Assembly (NCBI GenBank): GCA_037127255.1
Contig: JBANSL010000005.1
Coordinates: forward strand, 79,551,160 to 79,615,159
Source of the DNA: Persicaria tinctoria
Lineage: Eukaryota; Streptophyta; Magnoliopsida; Caryophyllales; Polygonaceae
Direction of reading: 5' to 3'
DNA: 64,000 nt
A program made the position numbers and the translations under genes. Of this stretch, positions 42,890 through 56,311 are shown one piece after another. Positions within the stretch are counted from its first letter, which is position 1. Each line of letters opens with the position of its first letter. The notes under the pieces were generated by a model. It saw nothing but the letters and a program-made list of their open reading frames with translations, was not told where the DNA came from and did no database searches.

Positions 42890-43159
42890 CATGACTAGAG
42901 GCAGTAGATATGCAGCAATAGCCAAAGAGGTGCCGAGAACCAAATTAAAACCCGAAATCGAGAGAATGTTAGTTGGGAACCCAATGGCTTCAAATCCAAT
43001 CCAATTTAAGAAGGAAGAAGGCGATTGGGGACGGAGGATGCGAAGTTAGGTTTGGAGAGGGGATTTCGCCAGCGCGTGGGGCGCTTTCTTGGGCTCCCGA
43101 AAGATATGGTATGCAAGGACGCATATAGGACATGTAACCTTTTCTAATCGTGTTGGCTA
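42890..43159. other. Host sequence right of the TRIM-like element
   Basis: Without the two neighbouring transposons this stretch would be continuous with 40260-40375. It is purine-rich and less AT-rich, possibly an old gene leader. No coding sequence is recognised. Confidence 0.4.
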
Positions 43160-43312
43160 TATACACCCCAAATGATGCACGTCTTTAAGGACGTGCATGG
43201 TTAAAAGGGATTAATTAATTTTTTTTAATTTTAATTAGTCATAAGGCTTGCACATCCTTAAGTACGTGCATTTTCAGCATTTGAATTTGTGGTGTATATA
43301 ACTACACCCTTT
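43160..43312. mobile_element. MITE of about 150 bp
   Basis: TTGGCTATATACACCCCAAA at the left pairs with GTGGTGTATATAAC at the right. Internal parts (ATGCACGTCTTTAAGGACG and the complement of CATCCTTAAGTACGTGCAT) also pair, so the whole unit folds back. Borders are approximate. Confidence 0.65.
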
Positions 43313-43641
43313 CTAATTCATATTTTTTAATACATAGTTTTTAGGATTAAATAAAAAAATAGAAAATTTTATTTTATTAAATAATTACTTGATCTTTTCT
43401 TATTGATATTTCTTAATCCTTATTTTTTAGGATTAGATTTTATAAACAAATCAATAAAAGTGGATAGAATACAAATATAAATATTGAATATCTGTAACTA
43501 GTTTCGAAAAAAATAATTCGGTGCTACATACACTAAACTCTCTTCCGTTCAGGAGCACAAAACTCTCTTCTTTCGAACCCTAGAAACGCTGTACAGACAA
43601 TAGTGGACGCTATCAATTTTCAGTAGATGGATCATCTCTGT
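43313..43641. other. AT-rich spacer
   Basis: Contains repeats of the ATTTTTTAGGATTA type (43325 and 43425 regions). No gene is seen. Confidence 0.45.
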
Positions 43642-44235
43642 TGTGACCCGTCAAAACCCGACTCATACGCTCGGAAAATTATGGGTGAAGACCAGGAAAT
43701 TTTGATCCGGAAATTTTTTTCGACCCGAACCCGAAAATACGGTAATTTTTCGGGTCATCTTGATTTCGACCCGGTAACCCGATTGACTTATAATTATATA
43801 TGATTGATTTTTTTTATTGAGATTCCAATTTATTACATTTTATAATTACAATCACTTGATCTTTCATTTTCAAATCAACTTTTATATTTATTTGTATTGT
43901 TTAATACTCCCTCCGATCGATAGTATTTGATTTTTGATCTTTCATCATATTTTTTAAGAAGATAAAAACTCTAAAAAATATTAAAATATTAAAATATTAA
44001 AAACAATTCTATGCTTGTTAAATTATCGCAAAATTACTAAATCATAATTTTTTTAATTTAAAGAAGAAAAAATTGATAAACCCGAAATTGACCCGATTTG
44101 ACCCGAAACCGGGTCCAACTCGAGTTCAAATCAACCCGGATCTACCCGGAACCTGTTTTACCCGAAACGCATTTTACCCAAAACCCGAACTGACCCCATC
44201 CGAACCCGACCCGAATGATCCGATTCATAGGTCCA
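43642..44235. mobile_element. hAT-like element (GACCCG-rich), copy 2
   Basis: The ends are GTGACCCGTCAAAACCCG and, complemented, GGACCTATGAATCGG. The interior shares long stretches with copy 1, for example TCACTTGATCTTTCATTTTC and CGATCGATAGTATTTGAT. Flanking 8-mers ATCTCTGT and ATCTCCGG agree only partly, so it is older or its borders are off by a few bases. It contains CTCCCTCCGATCG at 43908, a Stowaway-like motif. Confidence 0.7.
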
Positions 44236-45360
44236 TCTCCGGTACATGAAGAACATGAAAGCATCTTAATTAGTCCAAGTCATAAGCCAGAGGTGATCCA
44301 TCTGCTTGTTGTTGGACATGTTGGCACTTTGTTACCATGGACTTTGTTGGATTTCGTTGTGGACTTTGCTCGCTTTTGTTGTTTTCAGGACTGCATTTTT
44401 TTTTTGTTGGTTTTAGGACTCGACCCTACAACTTTTTTTGGTTTTAGGACTCGTATATTTTTTTTCTTTAATCGTGAACTCCGGGCCCACGGAATCAGCA
44501 TGGCCTTTTCTATTGTACGTTTCGGTGAATGAAATTGGAACCCAAATTGGCCCCGGTCGATGGCGGTGGATTCGTCTCCAACAAGCTAGTCACCAAGAGG
44601 AGACCTATCAGCTGAGTTGGTGAGCGACATAAGGGAGGGTATGGTGGTCGATGCATCGACGTCTCCAATTGATCTGAATACAGATTATATCATGGAAAAG
44701 GTTATGGCTGGCATGGAAAATAATGCATCTGGAATGGATATTGACACAACTGGCACGGAAAGACAAGCCCCTGAAACCTGAACCGCCATGAAAACCATTG
44801 AACAAGAGAGGACAACTAAAGTGCATGACAAGGACCATAGAAAACAGGTAATATGTCTCAATAGAGATGACTATCTCAGGGGTTGGTCAGTGTCTATGTA
44901 TATTGCAAGTTCATGACAGTTTCTTATGTGCCAGTCAATACGTTCTTCATTCTACTAACGTCTATTTATGTGCCAATATAGGTATATCCTGTACTAACTC
45001 CTTTGATTTTGACAGATAAACTCAAGTCCAAATATAGTAATTATCTTAACGTCTATCATGACGGTCAACTACGTGCCACTCAATACGGTCGTCGTGCCAC
45101 TAACGTGTATTTATGTTCCATTATATGAATATCTCGTGTCAACTCTCACGAATCCGATCGAGACACATAAGTACAAATAGAACAAGCACGGCCAGATCTG
45201 TACGACTCCTAAAATCAACTAAAGCCAACATACTCCTGCAGTTACAAAAACAACAATAGGGAGTTTCTTACGAGTCCTAAAACCATAAAAAAAAAACGAG
45301 CAAATGTACGACTCCTACACAACATAAAACATGTAGTCCTAAAACAAACAACAAACTAGC
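44236..45360. mobile_element. Possible MULE-like element with long inverted ends
   Basis: The left part (44330-44465) repeats GGTTTTAGGACTCG. The right part (45195-45350) carries the complement of the same motif (ACGAGTCCTAAAACC) several times, so the two ends form long imperfect inverted repeats. Between them, 44880-44995 and 45050-45150 are imperfect direct repeats (ATGTGCCAGTCAATACG / ACGTGCCACTCAATACG). A small frame (DLNTDYIMEKVMAGMENN) lies near 44660. No transposase is recognised and no target duplication was identified. Confidence 0.45.
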
Positions 45361-46330
45361 ACATTCCCCCAAGGGGACTATGCAGGAGCCTCTTTCAATC
45401 TGCAACGGCAAGGACGCCGTCCATATGGCGAAGGAACCTCATCTTGGAGAAATACCCAATCTTGAAGAAATGGTTAGGCCTCCCAATCTTGGAGACAGGG
45501 TTGACCCTTCTAATCTTGCTCGACGGCGTCGGTACGACCTTCCCTCTTTTAGTTCTAACCATGGCTCACTTATTTTTATACCTGAGATACAAGTGTGTAC
45601 ATTACAGGTTGCTAAAATAAGTACCAGTAATTACAAAATTCGTGTCAATAAAGAAAATTGCATGAAAAAAATGCATGATAGTAAAAGGTGTGTGATAGTA
45701 ACAATTTCCCCTATTAAAAAAATCCACTAGTTAATCGAGATTTTCAGTTCGATTCATACACATTCAGACCTTCAATTTCAACTTCGTCTTCCCATCCCGA
45801 TGAATTCTATGACCATTTGTAAATCACAACTTTCTCAAGTCCCCAATAGTTACTTTTCCCGAACCTTCCAATTCCCACAAAGTTAGGGTTTCAAAAAAAA
45901 ATTCAACTCGATTTCTCCCCAACCTAGCTGACTACCTACAATAGGACAATCTACAATGTTTTTGGGTTCAATAGAGGGAGGGTGGGTATTTACTTGCTTT
46001 TTGTGTGGGTGGGGGTCGGGATTCCTCTTCTTCAAACGCCTCCAATATCTCTTCCCTTGACGTCCTCTTCGTTTTTAAAACTCCTTCTAAGTGTGTCTCT
46101 CCCTGCATAACTCTCTCGTTGTCGAATGGGGCTTCATATATTTCTCTCTCAACCACCTTCAATACCCCTCTCTCTTTCCCGAATGCAGTCATTTTGCATG
46201 TGTAGAGTAACCTGTGAAAAGGGGTTATGGGTACCAATTATCTCTGCAAATTTTTGGCCCCATTTGCTACTTCTGCAAAATTTAAAAAGGGGTGTGACTT
46301 TTGTAAGGGGCTCAATTTTTTGATATATTG
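45361..46330. other. Spacer with unassigned ORFs
   Basis: A plus-strand ORF at 45380-45730 and a minus-strand ORF at 45968-46237 show no motif I recognise. The second overlaps CT-rich sequence, so codon openness carries little weight. I call neither. Confidence 0.4.
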
Positions 46331-46850
46331 GCTATCGTTTCCTAATATATCATTGTACTAGTTTGATTACCCGCGATCTTCGCGGTTTTTTCATAACTTT
46401 TATCTATATAAAATAAATTTTAATTAATTTAAATAATTTTGAAAATATATAAATCTCACGCATGTTTATTTGTGCATGTATATAAATATCATATGATATT
46501 TTTATAAATAAGGTATTTTAATTATTTATCTTATAACAATGTGTGTGTATATATATATAGGTTACGATTATGAAAGGCTATAAAATAAAATTAGGCTAAA
46601 TCTTTAATAAATAGATTGTAAAGCCTGCATATTCTGATTAAATATTTAGTTGTACACATGATCAAACATTCGTATAAAGATGAAAGAAAAGAAAATTTTC
46701 TGTTTATATTCGAACAAAACATAGTTACATAAAATTAATTGAAGCTATAATCATATTCATTGTCGAGAGTGTTATAAACGTTGGCTTTTACATTCACGCA
46801 ATTAGCAATTAAATATACTTTATTATTATTTGTTTAAACCTTATTTAGAA
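46331..46850. other. AT-rich spacer
   Basis: Starts with a CCCGCGATCTTCGCGG palindromic motif near 46371, otherwise AT-rich and without recognised features. Confidence 0.45.
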
Positions 46851-46863
46851 TTGATACGTAACA

Positions 46864-46990
46864 CCTTGCTTTCCTACCACTGGGTCAAGTCGGTCAGCGC
46901 AAGCCGATTTACCTAGTATGTGGCTCTTGCCGGCTGAGTCACGTGCTCGGGGTTTGCCACCAAAGGTGGGTTCCTCGTCATAAAAAAAAA
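46864..46990 (+). mobile_element. SINE-like retroposed insertion
   Basis: A GC-rich 127 bp unit ending in a run of nine A is flanked by direct repeats TTGATACGTAACA (46851-46863) and TTGATATGTAACA (46991-47003), 12 of 13 identical. Length, A tail and a target duplication longer than 10 bp are typical of SINEs. TGGGTCAAGTCGG near its start resembles a Pol III A box; the B box is unclear. Family not assigned. Confidence 0.75.
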
Positions 46991-47003
46991 TTGATATGTA
47001 ACA

Positions 47004-47949
47004 ATAATCTTATCTTTATTAATATCTCTGTTACTATTGTCACCTCTTAAAGTTTGTTTACTATTTTAATCATGTTAATTTATTTTTTCTTCCAATTTAT
47101 GAGAAATTAGATTTTCATGTTATGGCTCAATTCAATTTGAGGATATAGATCGGACCGTGAATAACCACCACCCAAACCCGGTTATTGGAATTTGATTTCA
47201 CACATTTTTTACTCTCTCCGGGTTAGATAGATTTGTTATAGATTTATTTTCATCAAATAATCCCGTTAATATTTTTATAAATAATATCAATGTATTTATT
47301 TATATTTTTAAAGATATGGATAAAACTAAACTAACCTTTTTCATATAAATTAATCTAATCTAGATTTTTTCTAGATAAAATATTTATAAAATAACTTAAG
47401 GTAATAAGATATCATTAATTGATGTCGCTTAACCGCTTAAGTGAAATCTTATCAATTATTTTTTTGATGAAAACCACAAGTTTATAATAATTAGTGCAAT
47501 GGTTATATATTATAACCGTAGTATCACCGTAGTATTTAAAATTAATGTGAAATCATTCAAACTATATACATTATCACCGTAGTATTTAAATTATTCAAAC
47601 CAATAAAATTAATGTGAAATCATTCAAACTTATAAGATATTTTGTCACCGTAGTATTTAAATTAATGTGAAATCTTATCAAATATTTAAGTTAAAGATTA
47701 GTGCAATGGTTATATAATATCACGTTAGTATTTAAACTAAAAATAATTGATATATAAAAATAATTTAAATACTTCACATTAATTTGAAAATAATTGATAT
47801 CATTAATTGGGTGGAAAAAATTACATTAGATTTATTCAAAATATCGAATTATAAGATTATTTATTAGTAATCTCATCCATTTTATTTTTAGTTTCTAAGT
47901 ACTGTATATTTATAAGATTATTTAGTTCGTCAAAATTCATTAGATTTAT
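47004..47949. other. AT-rich spacer with short repeats
   Basis: CACCGTAGTATTTAAATTAATGTGAAATC-type blocks recur three or four times between 47520 and 47680, and TTAGTGCAATGGTTATATA occurs at about 47491 and 47698. No gene is seen. Confidence 0.5.
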
Positions 47950-48295
47950 TCAAAAAAATTATCAAAACCTATTTGGATGAAAAGATTTTTAGGGAAGATT
48001 AAATTTTTAAAAAAAATATTAGAACGAAAAGAAATTTTTAATTTTTTTAATATTTAATTAATATCAATAATTGATTAATTTAAATAAACACATAAATAAC
48101 TTTCAGCCAATAAGAATATTTAATAATTAGGGAGAATAAATAATTAATTTATCAATTAATGAAAAGTGGGGTAATGTTAAATCTAAATGAAAAGTGGGGT
48201 AATGTTAAATCTAAAGCTGCCACATCGCCTATTTTTAAGGAGCTGCTTTCATGTGGTATTTAAAATAGGTACTTTAGTATTATATTATATTAGAC
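47950..48295. repeat. Dispersed AT-rich repeat, copy A
   Basis: From the CCTATTTGGATGAAAAG block near 47969 to TTTAGTATTATATTATATTAG near 48270 it matches 48820-49370 in order, with one extra internal part in the second copy. A short tandem (GAAAAGTGGGGTAATGTTAA) is present. It is probably a non-autonomous transposon of undetermined class. Confidence 0.65.
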
Positions 48296-48819
48296 CTGTA
48301 AAATAATTTTAAAAAAAATATGGAATAAAAAAGAGTTGAAAAGTGAGAAATTAATAACTTAAAGTTACGTAGGAGATTCAAGAAGAACAATTAAAGATTC
48401 ACCTATACTATTATACATGATTCATTTTAATATTTGATTTATTTGATTCTAAATGTTTTCATAATTAAAAAAATAAAAATAAAAAAATAAGCCATGTCTT
48501 TAGCGTATAGTCGTATACTAAATTTTTGTTAAAGATACAAATGTAAAATTTCTTTCCTTTTATTTTTTTATATCAGGCCCTTTATTATATTTGAAGATTC
48601 AACGAAATATATTTGCTAATGAAAGTATATTTTATATGCAATTTATTAAAAAGGATCTTAATATATATTCAAAATATATTTATATTCAAATGATATTTTA
48701 GCAACATAAAAAACAATTAAGGCATCTCGATTAGTCTTATAAGTAAGTGATAGCAATCACGTAACTTCAAATTTTTTTTGGTCAAATACACTCACAAAAA
48801 TAAATCATTTGAAAAAAAA

Positions 48820-49370
48820 AAAAGAAGTAGGAATACCTATTTGGATGAAAAGCTTCTTAGGGAAGATTAAACAAATTTAACAAATATTAGAATGAAAAGA
48901 AATTTTTATTTTTTTAATATTTAATTAATATCGATAATTGATTAATTTAAATGAATACATAAATAACTTTCAACCAATAAGAATATTTAACAATTAGGGA
49001 GAAGAAATAATTAATTTATCAATTAATGAAAAGTGGGGCATGATTTTTAAAAAAAAATTGAAATTAGCAAGCATGATTTAAAATGAGCGAGCATGATTTT
49101 AATTTGTTTAGATTTTTTATGAATCAAAATCCGGCTTAGCAAGCCTAGTTTATTTATTTTTTATAACAAAAGTAGGCTAAACAAATTAAAAATGGGCCTA
49201 CTTGAAATCAAATATTTTTGGTGAATAATTAAATAAGTTAATTAGTAAAAATCAATTAAATAGGAAGGTGGGCCCGTGATTGATGAAAATCTTCCACAGC
49301 CTAACTTTAAGGGTTGTGCGCCATGTGGCATCTTTAACATGTGTTTTAGTATTATATTAGATATTAGATA
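48820..49370. repeat. Dispersed AT-rich repeat, copy B
   Basis: Second, longer copy of the repeat at 47950-48295. Shared blocks include TTTAATATTTAATTAATATC and CCAATAAGAATATTTAA. The end ATGTGGCATCTTTAACATGT, TTTAGTATTATATTAGATAT also corresponds. Confidence 0.65.
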
Positions 49371-49564
49371 TTGATTTGTGTATATATTTTATATATTATA
49401 TTTTATATTCATGTATTTATGTATATATTTCATATATTACATTGTATATACGAGGATTGGGACGGGATTTGTGGGACGTAGAATCTCTGTCTCGCATAAT
49501 TTTTATTGGATGGGATGAGCGGGATTCACTTTTTTTCTCCTCCCCCTACCAACACTAGTATAGC

Positions 49565-49572
49565 TATATAAG
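49565..49572 (+). promoter_or_regulatory. TATA box of the third methyltransferase copy (MITE empty site)
   Basis: CTAGTATAGCTATATAAGTGG matches both sides of the MITE insertion in the two other copies, but here TATATAAG occurs once and no MITE is present. Confidence 0.75.
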
Positions 49573-49630
49573 TGGTGAATTGTTTCGATTAAACTCCACC
49601 ATTTGATCAAAGGGGTAAAAAGAAACACTT

Positions 49631-49845
49631 TGTTGGAATGGTGTTCATCGGTAGTTTAGATAATACTTGAACAACATATAAGGTTGGTGGACTACTCCTC
49701 TCATTGCCAATTGGTTTTGAGATGGAACCCCGTTCGGATTTACGTGTTGTTCAGATCTCCCGTATGTGGGCCCGCACAAACGACCTCCCTCCGGCTTGTC
49801 TTGACCCCACCGGGTCCAACCGACTTTAACACACCGACTTTAACA
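49631..49845. mobile_element. Solo LTR in the 5' UTR of the third methyltransferase copy
   Basis: A 215 bp unit starts TGTTGGAATGG and ends CTTTAACA, with the duplication CACTT at 49626-49630 and 49846-49850. GCCAATTGGTTTTGAGATGG is a sequence type often found in plant LTRs. The surrounding leader matches the other two methyltransferases without the insert. Confidence 0.85.
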
Positions 49846-49852
49846 CACTTCA

Positions 49853-49954
49853 ATGGCACCGGCAAACACTCCATTCTCAACCTCCCCTTTCAACGGCGCC
49901 TCCGAAACCATCACGGCTTACAACGAAACCGAGGTAGGCGCCTCCGAAACCATC
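49853..49954 (+). pseudogene. O-methyltransferase exon 1 stub (third copy)
   Basis: The start codon at 49853 and the following residues ([20 protein letters not shown]) are paralogous to the methyltransferases at 14915 and 54809 (MAASNTPFSTASLNGASETI). Only 34 codons remain. After GAGGTAGGCGCCT the 18 bases GGCGCCTCCGAAACCATC seen at 49896-49913 are repeated at 49937-49954, and then Copia sequence begins. The break therefore used short homology, and the gene is dead. Confidence 0.88.
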
Positions 49955-51819
49955 CAGCTGATGAATGGCCCATTTGCGCGACAGAGCTAAGCTCAATACC
50001 ACTCGGATAGTGGCAGGCTTGACCACGGGGCTGAAGGTCTCATCACAATCAATACCTACCTGCTGAGATCGACCGTTGACGACAAGACGTGCTTTATAGC
50101 GCTCCAACATCCCATCAGAGCGGAACTTGTGACGGAAGAGCCACATACAGCGAACGACGTTCGCCGCTACAGGGCGAGGGACAAGAACCCAAGTACCATT
50201 CTTTGTAAGGGCCCTGTATTCGTCGAGCATAGCCGCCTGCCAATTCGGGTCGAGGAGGGCTGTTTTGTGGGAGGTGGGGATGGGGGACAGGGAGGTCGAG
50301 GTGGAGGAAGGGGTTGAGTGGGAGTCGGGAGGGACGGGGGCAAGGGGGGCGGAGCGGGGTTGATTTGCGGCGGGCGCCGCAAGGGGTGCGGCGGGCGCCG
50401 CAAGGGGTGCTACGGGCGCCGCCAGTGTGTGGGACGGAGGGTAGGGATGGTTTAGTTGACTGGCGGCGGGCGCCGCAAGGGGTGCGGCGGGCGCCACAAG
50501 GGGTGTTGCGGGCGCCGCAAGGTGTGTTGCGGGCGCCGCCAGTGTGTGGGACGGAGGGTAAGGATGGTTTAGTTGATTGGCTGCGGGAGCCGCATTTTGC
50601 GACGGGCGCAACATTACAATATGGCGATCCGACGGAGGGATGTAGGCATGGTGTTGAGCGGCGGGGTGATGTGTGGTGGTCATCGAGACGATTTGATGGG
50701 GTCGGAAGACACCAGAGACGCTGCGGGTGTGTGGTCTGGTGGGGGGTGGTGGTAGTGGGGGGGGGAGGGGGAGAGGCAGGAGCACCGGGAGAGCTCTGGG
50801 GAAGAAGAAAATGCGGGAATGGTGACTCAGACTCTGACGGAGACACGGTGGGTGTGAGAGACGCAAAGGGGAATCGCGACTCATCAAAGGTGACATGGCG
50901 AGAGAGAATGATCTTGTGGGTCTTGATATCGAGGCAGATGTAACCGCGATGATCAGACGGGTAGCCAAGAAAGACACAAGGGGTGGAGCGTGGGTGAAGC
51001 TTGTGAGGGGCGGTGGATGATTGATTTGGAAAACATAAGCATCCAAAGGTACAAAGGTGATCATACCTGGGTAAAGTGAAATACAGTGCCTGAAATGGTG
51101 AGCGATGGTGGAGGGTGGTGGAAGGTAGGATGTTTAGGAGGTAGCACGTGGTGGCTAAGGCATAAGGCCAAAAGTGAGGGGGAATGGATGCGTGGAAGAG
51201 GAGAGTGCGCATCATATTGGTAATGGTTCAGATGATTCGTTCGGCCTTACCATTTTGTTGGGAGGTGTAGGGGCAGGACAAGCGATAGGAGATCCCATTG
51301 GTATTGAAGAAAGTGTGAAAATCTTTGTTGTCAAATTCACGGCCATTGTCACATTGAAAGCACTTGATAGAGGTGTGAAACTGTGTTTTGATGTAAGCGT
51401 GGAATTTGGCAAAGATAGGAAACACTTGAGATTTAAAGTGCAAAGGGAAAACCCATAAGAAATGTGTATAGTCATCCAGAAACAACAGGTAATACTTATG
51501 ACCCTCCTTGCTAGACACAGGAGATGTCCAAATATCACTATGAATAATATCAAAAGTTGCAAAAGTAGTGTTTAAAGAACGCTGAAAAGGAAGTCTGGCA
51601 TGCTTGCCTAACTGACAAGAAGAACATAAACTAGAGCGATGCTCTTTATGACATTGGACAAGACTCTTAGAACGAAGTAAATCTAAAACTGCAGGACTGG
51701 GATGACCAAGGCGTGCATGCCAAAGGCTGGATGATGATGCCGAGAGGGCGACCGAACACGACTGACTGGACGCGGGAGGTGGTGTGACGGAGGGTAGGGA
51801 TGGAAATGGCAATGGTCGT
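49955..51819 (-). pseudogene. Copia element C, 5' fragment (GAG-pre-integrase to mid reverse transcriptase)
   Basis: Minus-strand order from 51819 down: GAG-pre-integrase (LWHARLGHPSPAVLDLL, CSSCQLGKHARLPF), integrase (IIHSDIWTSPVSSKEGHKYY, CDNGREFDNKDF, SQQNGKAERII, then [17 protein letters not shown]), a long proline/alanine-rich linker, and the start of reverse transcriptase ([45 protein letters not shown]). It stops at the junction with the methyltransferase stub. A frame change separates integrase and reverse transcriptase near the poly-G run at 50758. Bases 49955-51020 also occur, nearly identical, at 57529-58587. Confidence 0.9.
50356..50610 (-). repeat. GC-rich minisatellite in the Copia C linker
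   Basis: GGCGGGCGCCGCAAGGGGTG and variants recur about ten times, coding for repeats of LAAPAAP-type residues in the pol frame. The same array is at 57940-58185. Because of it, several reading frames on both strands are open. Confidence 0.85.
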
Positions 51820-53320
51820 GAGTTTGAAGATGGCTACACTTTTCAAATGTGAAGAGATTTGGAACTTGGTGGATCAAGGTTTCGAAGACACAAAACCTAC
51901 TGAGCCTGATCAACAATTGAGAGACAAGAAGAAGAAAGACGACTCTAAGGCATTGTTCATGATACAGTCGGCCTTAGATGAATATCGATCTTTCCAAGGA
52001 TAGTTGCCTCCACAACTGCTCACGAAGCTTGGGATGTTCTGAGATAAGAATATATAGGAGACAAGAGGGTGATCACGGTCAAGTTGCAGTCACTAAGGAA
52101 AGATTTTGAAACTCTGGTGATGCACGAGAAGGAAACAGTTCAAGTGTTCTTGCCTCGAGTGTCAGGTATTGTAAACCATATGAGATCATATGGAGAGAAT
52201 GTGAGCAATGAAGCAATTGTGAGTAAGGTCCTTAGGAGCCCTACAAAGAAGTTTGACCATGTAGTTGCAACCAATGATGAATAAAAGGATCTATCTGTGT
52301 ATAGATTTGAGGAGTTGACAAGCTTCTTGCAGGCTCATGAAGACACGGTAAGTAGAAAAAGTGAGCAAAAGGAAGAGAAGGTTTTCCATGTTAAGGAAGA
52401 GAACCCAAAGAGCAAGTCTGAGAGCTCATGCAACAAAGGTGGCTTTAGGGGTGGCTATAAAGCTCGAGGTAGCTACAGAAGAAGCCATAGAGGTTGTGGC
52501 GGAGGAGGCTATGGCAGAGGACAGTTCAATGGCCCAGGAAAAGGAAATGGAGGTGATCAAGGGAAAGAGTCCAATAGGGGTCAAGGCAGTGACTCAAGAT
52601 CTCAAAGGAGCAACATCAAATGCTACTATATATTATAAGAAATATGGAAACAAGGAAGCTTTCAGTTGGGAAAAGCATTAAAATGAGCAAAAAGAAGTGA
52701 ATTACACAGAGAAGGTTGAGTATGAAGACAGGTTATTCATGGCCTTGTCATCTATCACATAGTCTCCAAGTAGTTTGTGGTACTTAGATAGTGGTTGCTC
52801 AAACCACGTGTCTAGTTCAATAAGGCCGTTAAGAGATCTAGATGAGTCTAAGAAGGGGGGTGTTAAGCTTGGAGATAACAAAGTGTTGCAATTGGAAGAG
52901 AGAGGCACCATTGTGACTAAAATTAACTATGCAAGGAGGAGAGAAGGTCTTGCATGATGTTCAATGGGTGCCTGGTCTTGCCCACAATTTGTTAAGTGTA
53001 GGACAACTTCAAGGGACTGGATATTCACTTCTATTTGATGAGCATACCTGTGTGATCAAGGAGAAAATAACACGTGATATTGTTGTAAATGTAGCCATGA
53101 CCAAGACCATAATGTTTCCTCTTGATTTGGAAATTAACAAATGTTAGTAGAGCCATGACAGCAAAAAGGAGTGATGACTCAAAGCTGTGGCATCAGAGGT
53201 ACGAGCATTTGAATATTTAGAGTTCGAGAATGTTAAGCACAAAGTCAATGGTTTAGGGTTTGCCTAAGGTTGATGAGCTTGATTTGTGTGAAGGATGTGT
53301 GTATCTAAGGTATCGATCTA
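51820..53320 (+). pseudogene. Copia gag, protease, GAG-pre-integrase fragment (duplicate)
   Basis: Same gene fragment as 12036-13530: FKCEEIWNLVDQGFEDTKPT, SLRKDFETLVMHEKETV, the RGG-rich stretch and protease YLDSGCSNHV are all present. It shares most stop codons and frame breaks with copy 1 (for example the TAA after VVATNDE), showing that the decay came before the duplication. The Copia primer-binding site and the Gypsy insertion are not included. Confidence 0.88.
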
Positions 53321-54380
53321 TCTAATTTTATCTAAAAACTGGGATAACCGTGTATAATCACGTCCAGACGGCCCATTCCGAGCAACAGGCTGATCGGTAC
53401 CGAGCATTGTTCACCTCAATATGGCTTCTGTTCTTCAAATATATTCGAATCTCCATGTATCGCTTTACGGGTCGGTATAGAGGTTATTTTGGCGACTGTG
53501 GACTGCAGTTCGTTCCTCAAATCATTGTCTTTAGGATCGGCCGGTACCGAGCAACCTGGGTAGGTACGCCCCTCGGTATGACCCTCTTCTTTTCCTGGCT
53601 TCCGCTCGGTCTGGGGCTCGGTTTCCCTCTCTTTAGGCTCGGTTTGGCTTCTCTAGAGCTCGATTTTGCCCCCTTTGCCTATGTTCTTGCTCATTTCACT
53701 TCCATTCTTCTTGTGCTTTCTTCGACCCCTCATAATGCTCTAAAATAGCTTCGAAACAGCTTCAAAAACTTGTAAAACATAACAAAAGCTTGTGTAGACC
53801 TCTATATCTCAAGAAATATGAAAACATGTTCAAACTACACTAAGCCTAACACAAACACTAAGAAAAAGACTCAATTTGCCACAAAAGGCTATAAAATATG
53901 ACTAAAAACATAAACATTAGCCATCGTGAACTGGAATTCCACTTACGCTTCATTTCATCTACGGACGATTTCTGGCCCTTTACGCACATGCTATCCGTTG
54001 ACCACCACATTTGTCTCGAACTTTCTTTTGAGGACCTCTACCTGGTTTGTATTGGGATGTGACGCGTCAAATCCTTTGGTCCGTTTCAGGTTGATGGCTA
54101 TCTGTTAAATAAATGAGATTTAATTAACGATAGATTAGAAAAAAAAAATTTATCTTATATATGTGAATTTTATTTATAGTTAGAGAGAATCTAAAGAAAA
54201 GAGATTTAGATTATATATAATCTGTTGAATTTTGTTTTATATCTATATTATTTTTAGGGGGGGGGGGGGAATTATTTATATGTAGATTAGTATTCATATT
54301 TATTGGAATACATTTAGATTATTTATAATATTGTATTAATGTATTCTCCGTACACGAGACGAGAGCTATACTAGTATAGC
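53321..54380. other. Spacer, duplicate of 13531-14591
   Basis: No gene recognised. The G homopolymer near 54257 is shorter than in copy 1. Confidence 0.55.
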
Positions 54381-54388
54381 TATATAAG

Positions 54389-54733
54389 GAGTGAAAATCC
54401 TCTACAACTCTTTATACACCCTTACATGAGACACAAAATTAATTTTGTTAAATATTTATGAGTAAAAAAATAAAAAAAATTTGTATAATTTTTTCATGAA
54501 AGAGTATATTTTAAAAAAATATTAAAATTATTAGTAGTATCAAATCATCATTCTTTCAATTTTAATATTTTTTACAATATGTTTTTTCATGAAAAAATAT
54601 ACAAAAATATATAATTAGTTATTAGTAACATAAATATGTTTTTTTTTAATTTTTTTATTATAAATATTCAACACAATTAATTTTGTGTCATAGAAGTATG
54701 GGTGTATAATGGGTAGTTAGGATTTTCACACTA
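54389..54733. mobile_element. MITE in the TATA box, duplicate (longer form)
   Basis: Same termini as the MITE at 14600-14839, flanked here by an exact 8 bp duplication TATATAAG (54381-54388 and 54734-54741). It has about 100 bp of extra AT-rich sequence (near 54567-54665), so the copy 1 element is an internally deleted form or this one gained sequence. Confidence 0.88.
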
Positions 54734-54808
54734 TATATAAGTGGCCAATTGTTTTGATGAAACTATAACATTTGATCAAAGGGGTAAGAACTAAAAATAA
54801 ACACTTGA

Positions 54809-56308
<1,500 letters not shown>

Positions 56309-56311
<3 letters not shown>

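Noticed and set aside
44595..44780. Possible FAR1/MULE-related peptide (DLNTDYIMEKVMAGMENN)
   Set aside because: Too short and not clearly similar to FAR1; kept only as context for the possible MULE-like element.
45380..45730. 116-codon plus-strand frame
   Set aside because: No motif, no splice context and an AT-rich 3' half; not supported as a gene.
50314..50943. Long plus-strand frame (209 codons) opposite Copia C, repeated at 57889-58398
   Set aside because: It is antisense to the Copia linker and open only because of the GC-rich minisatellite; no motif.
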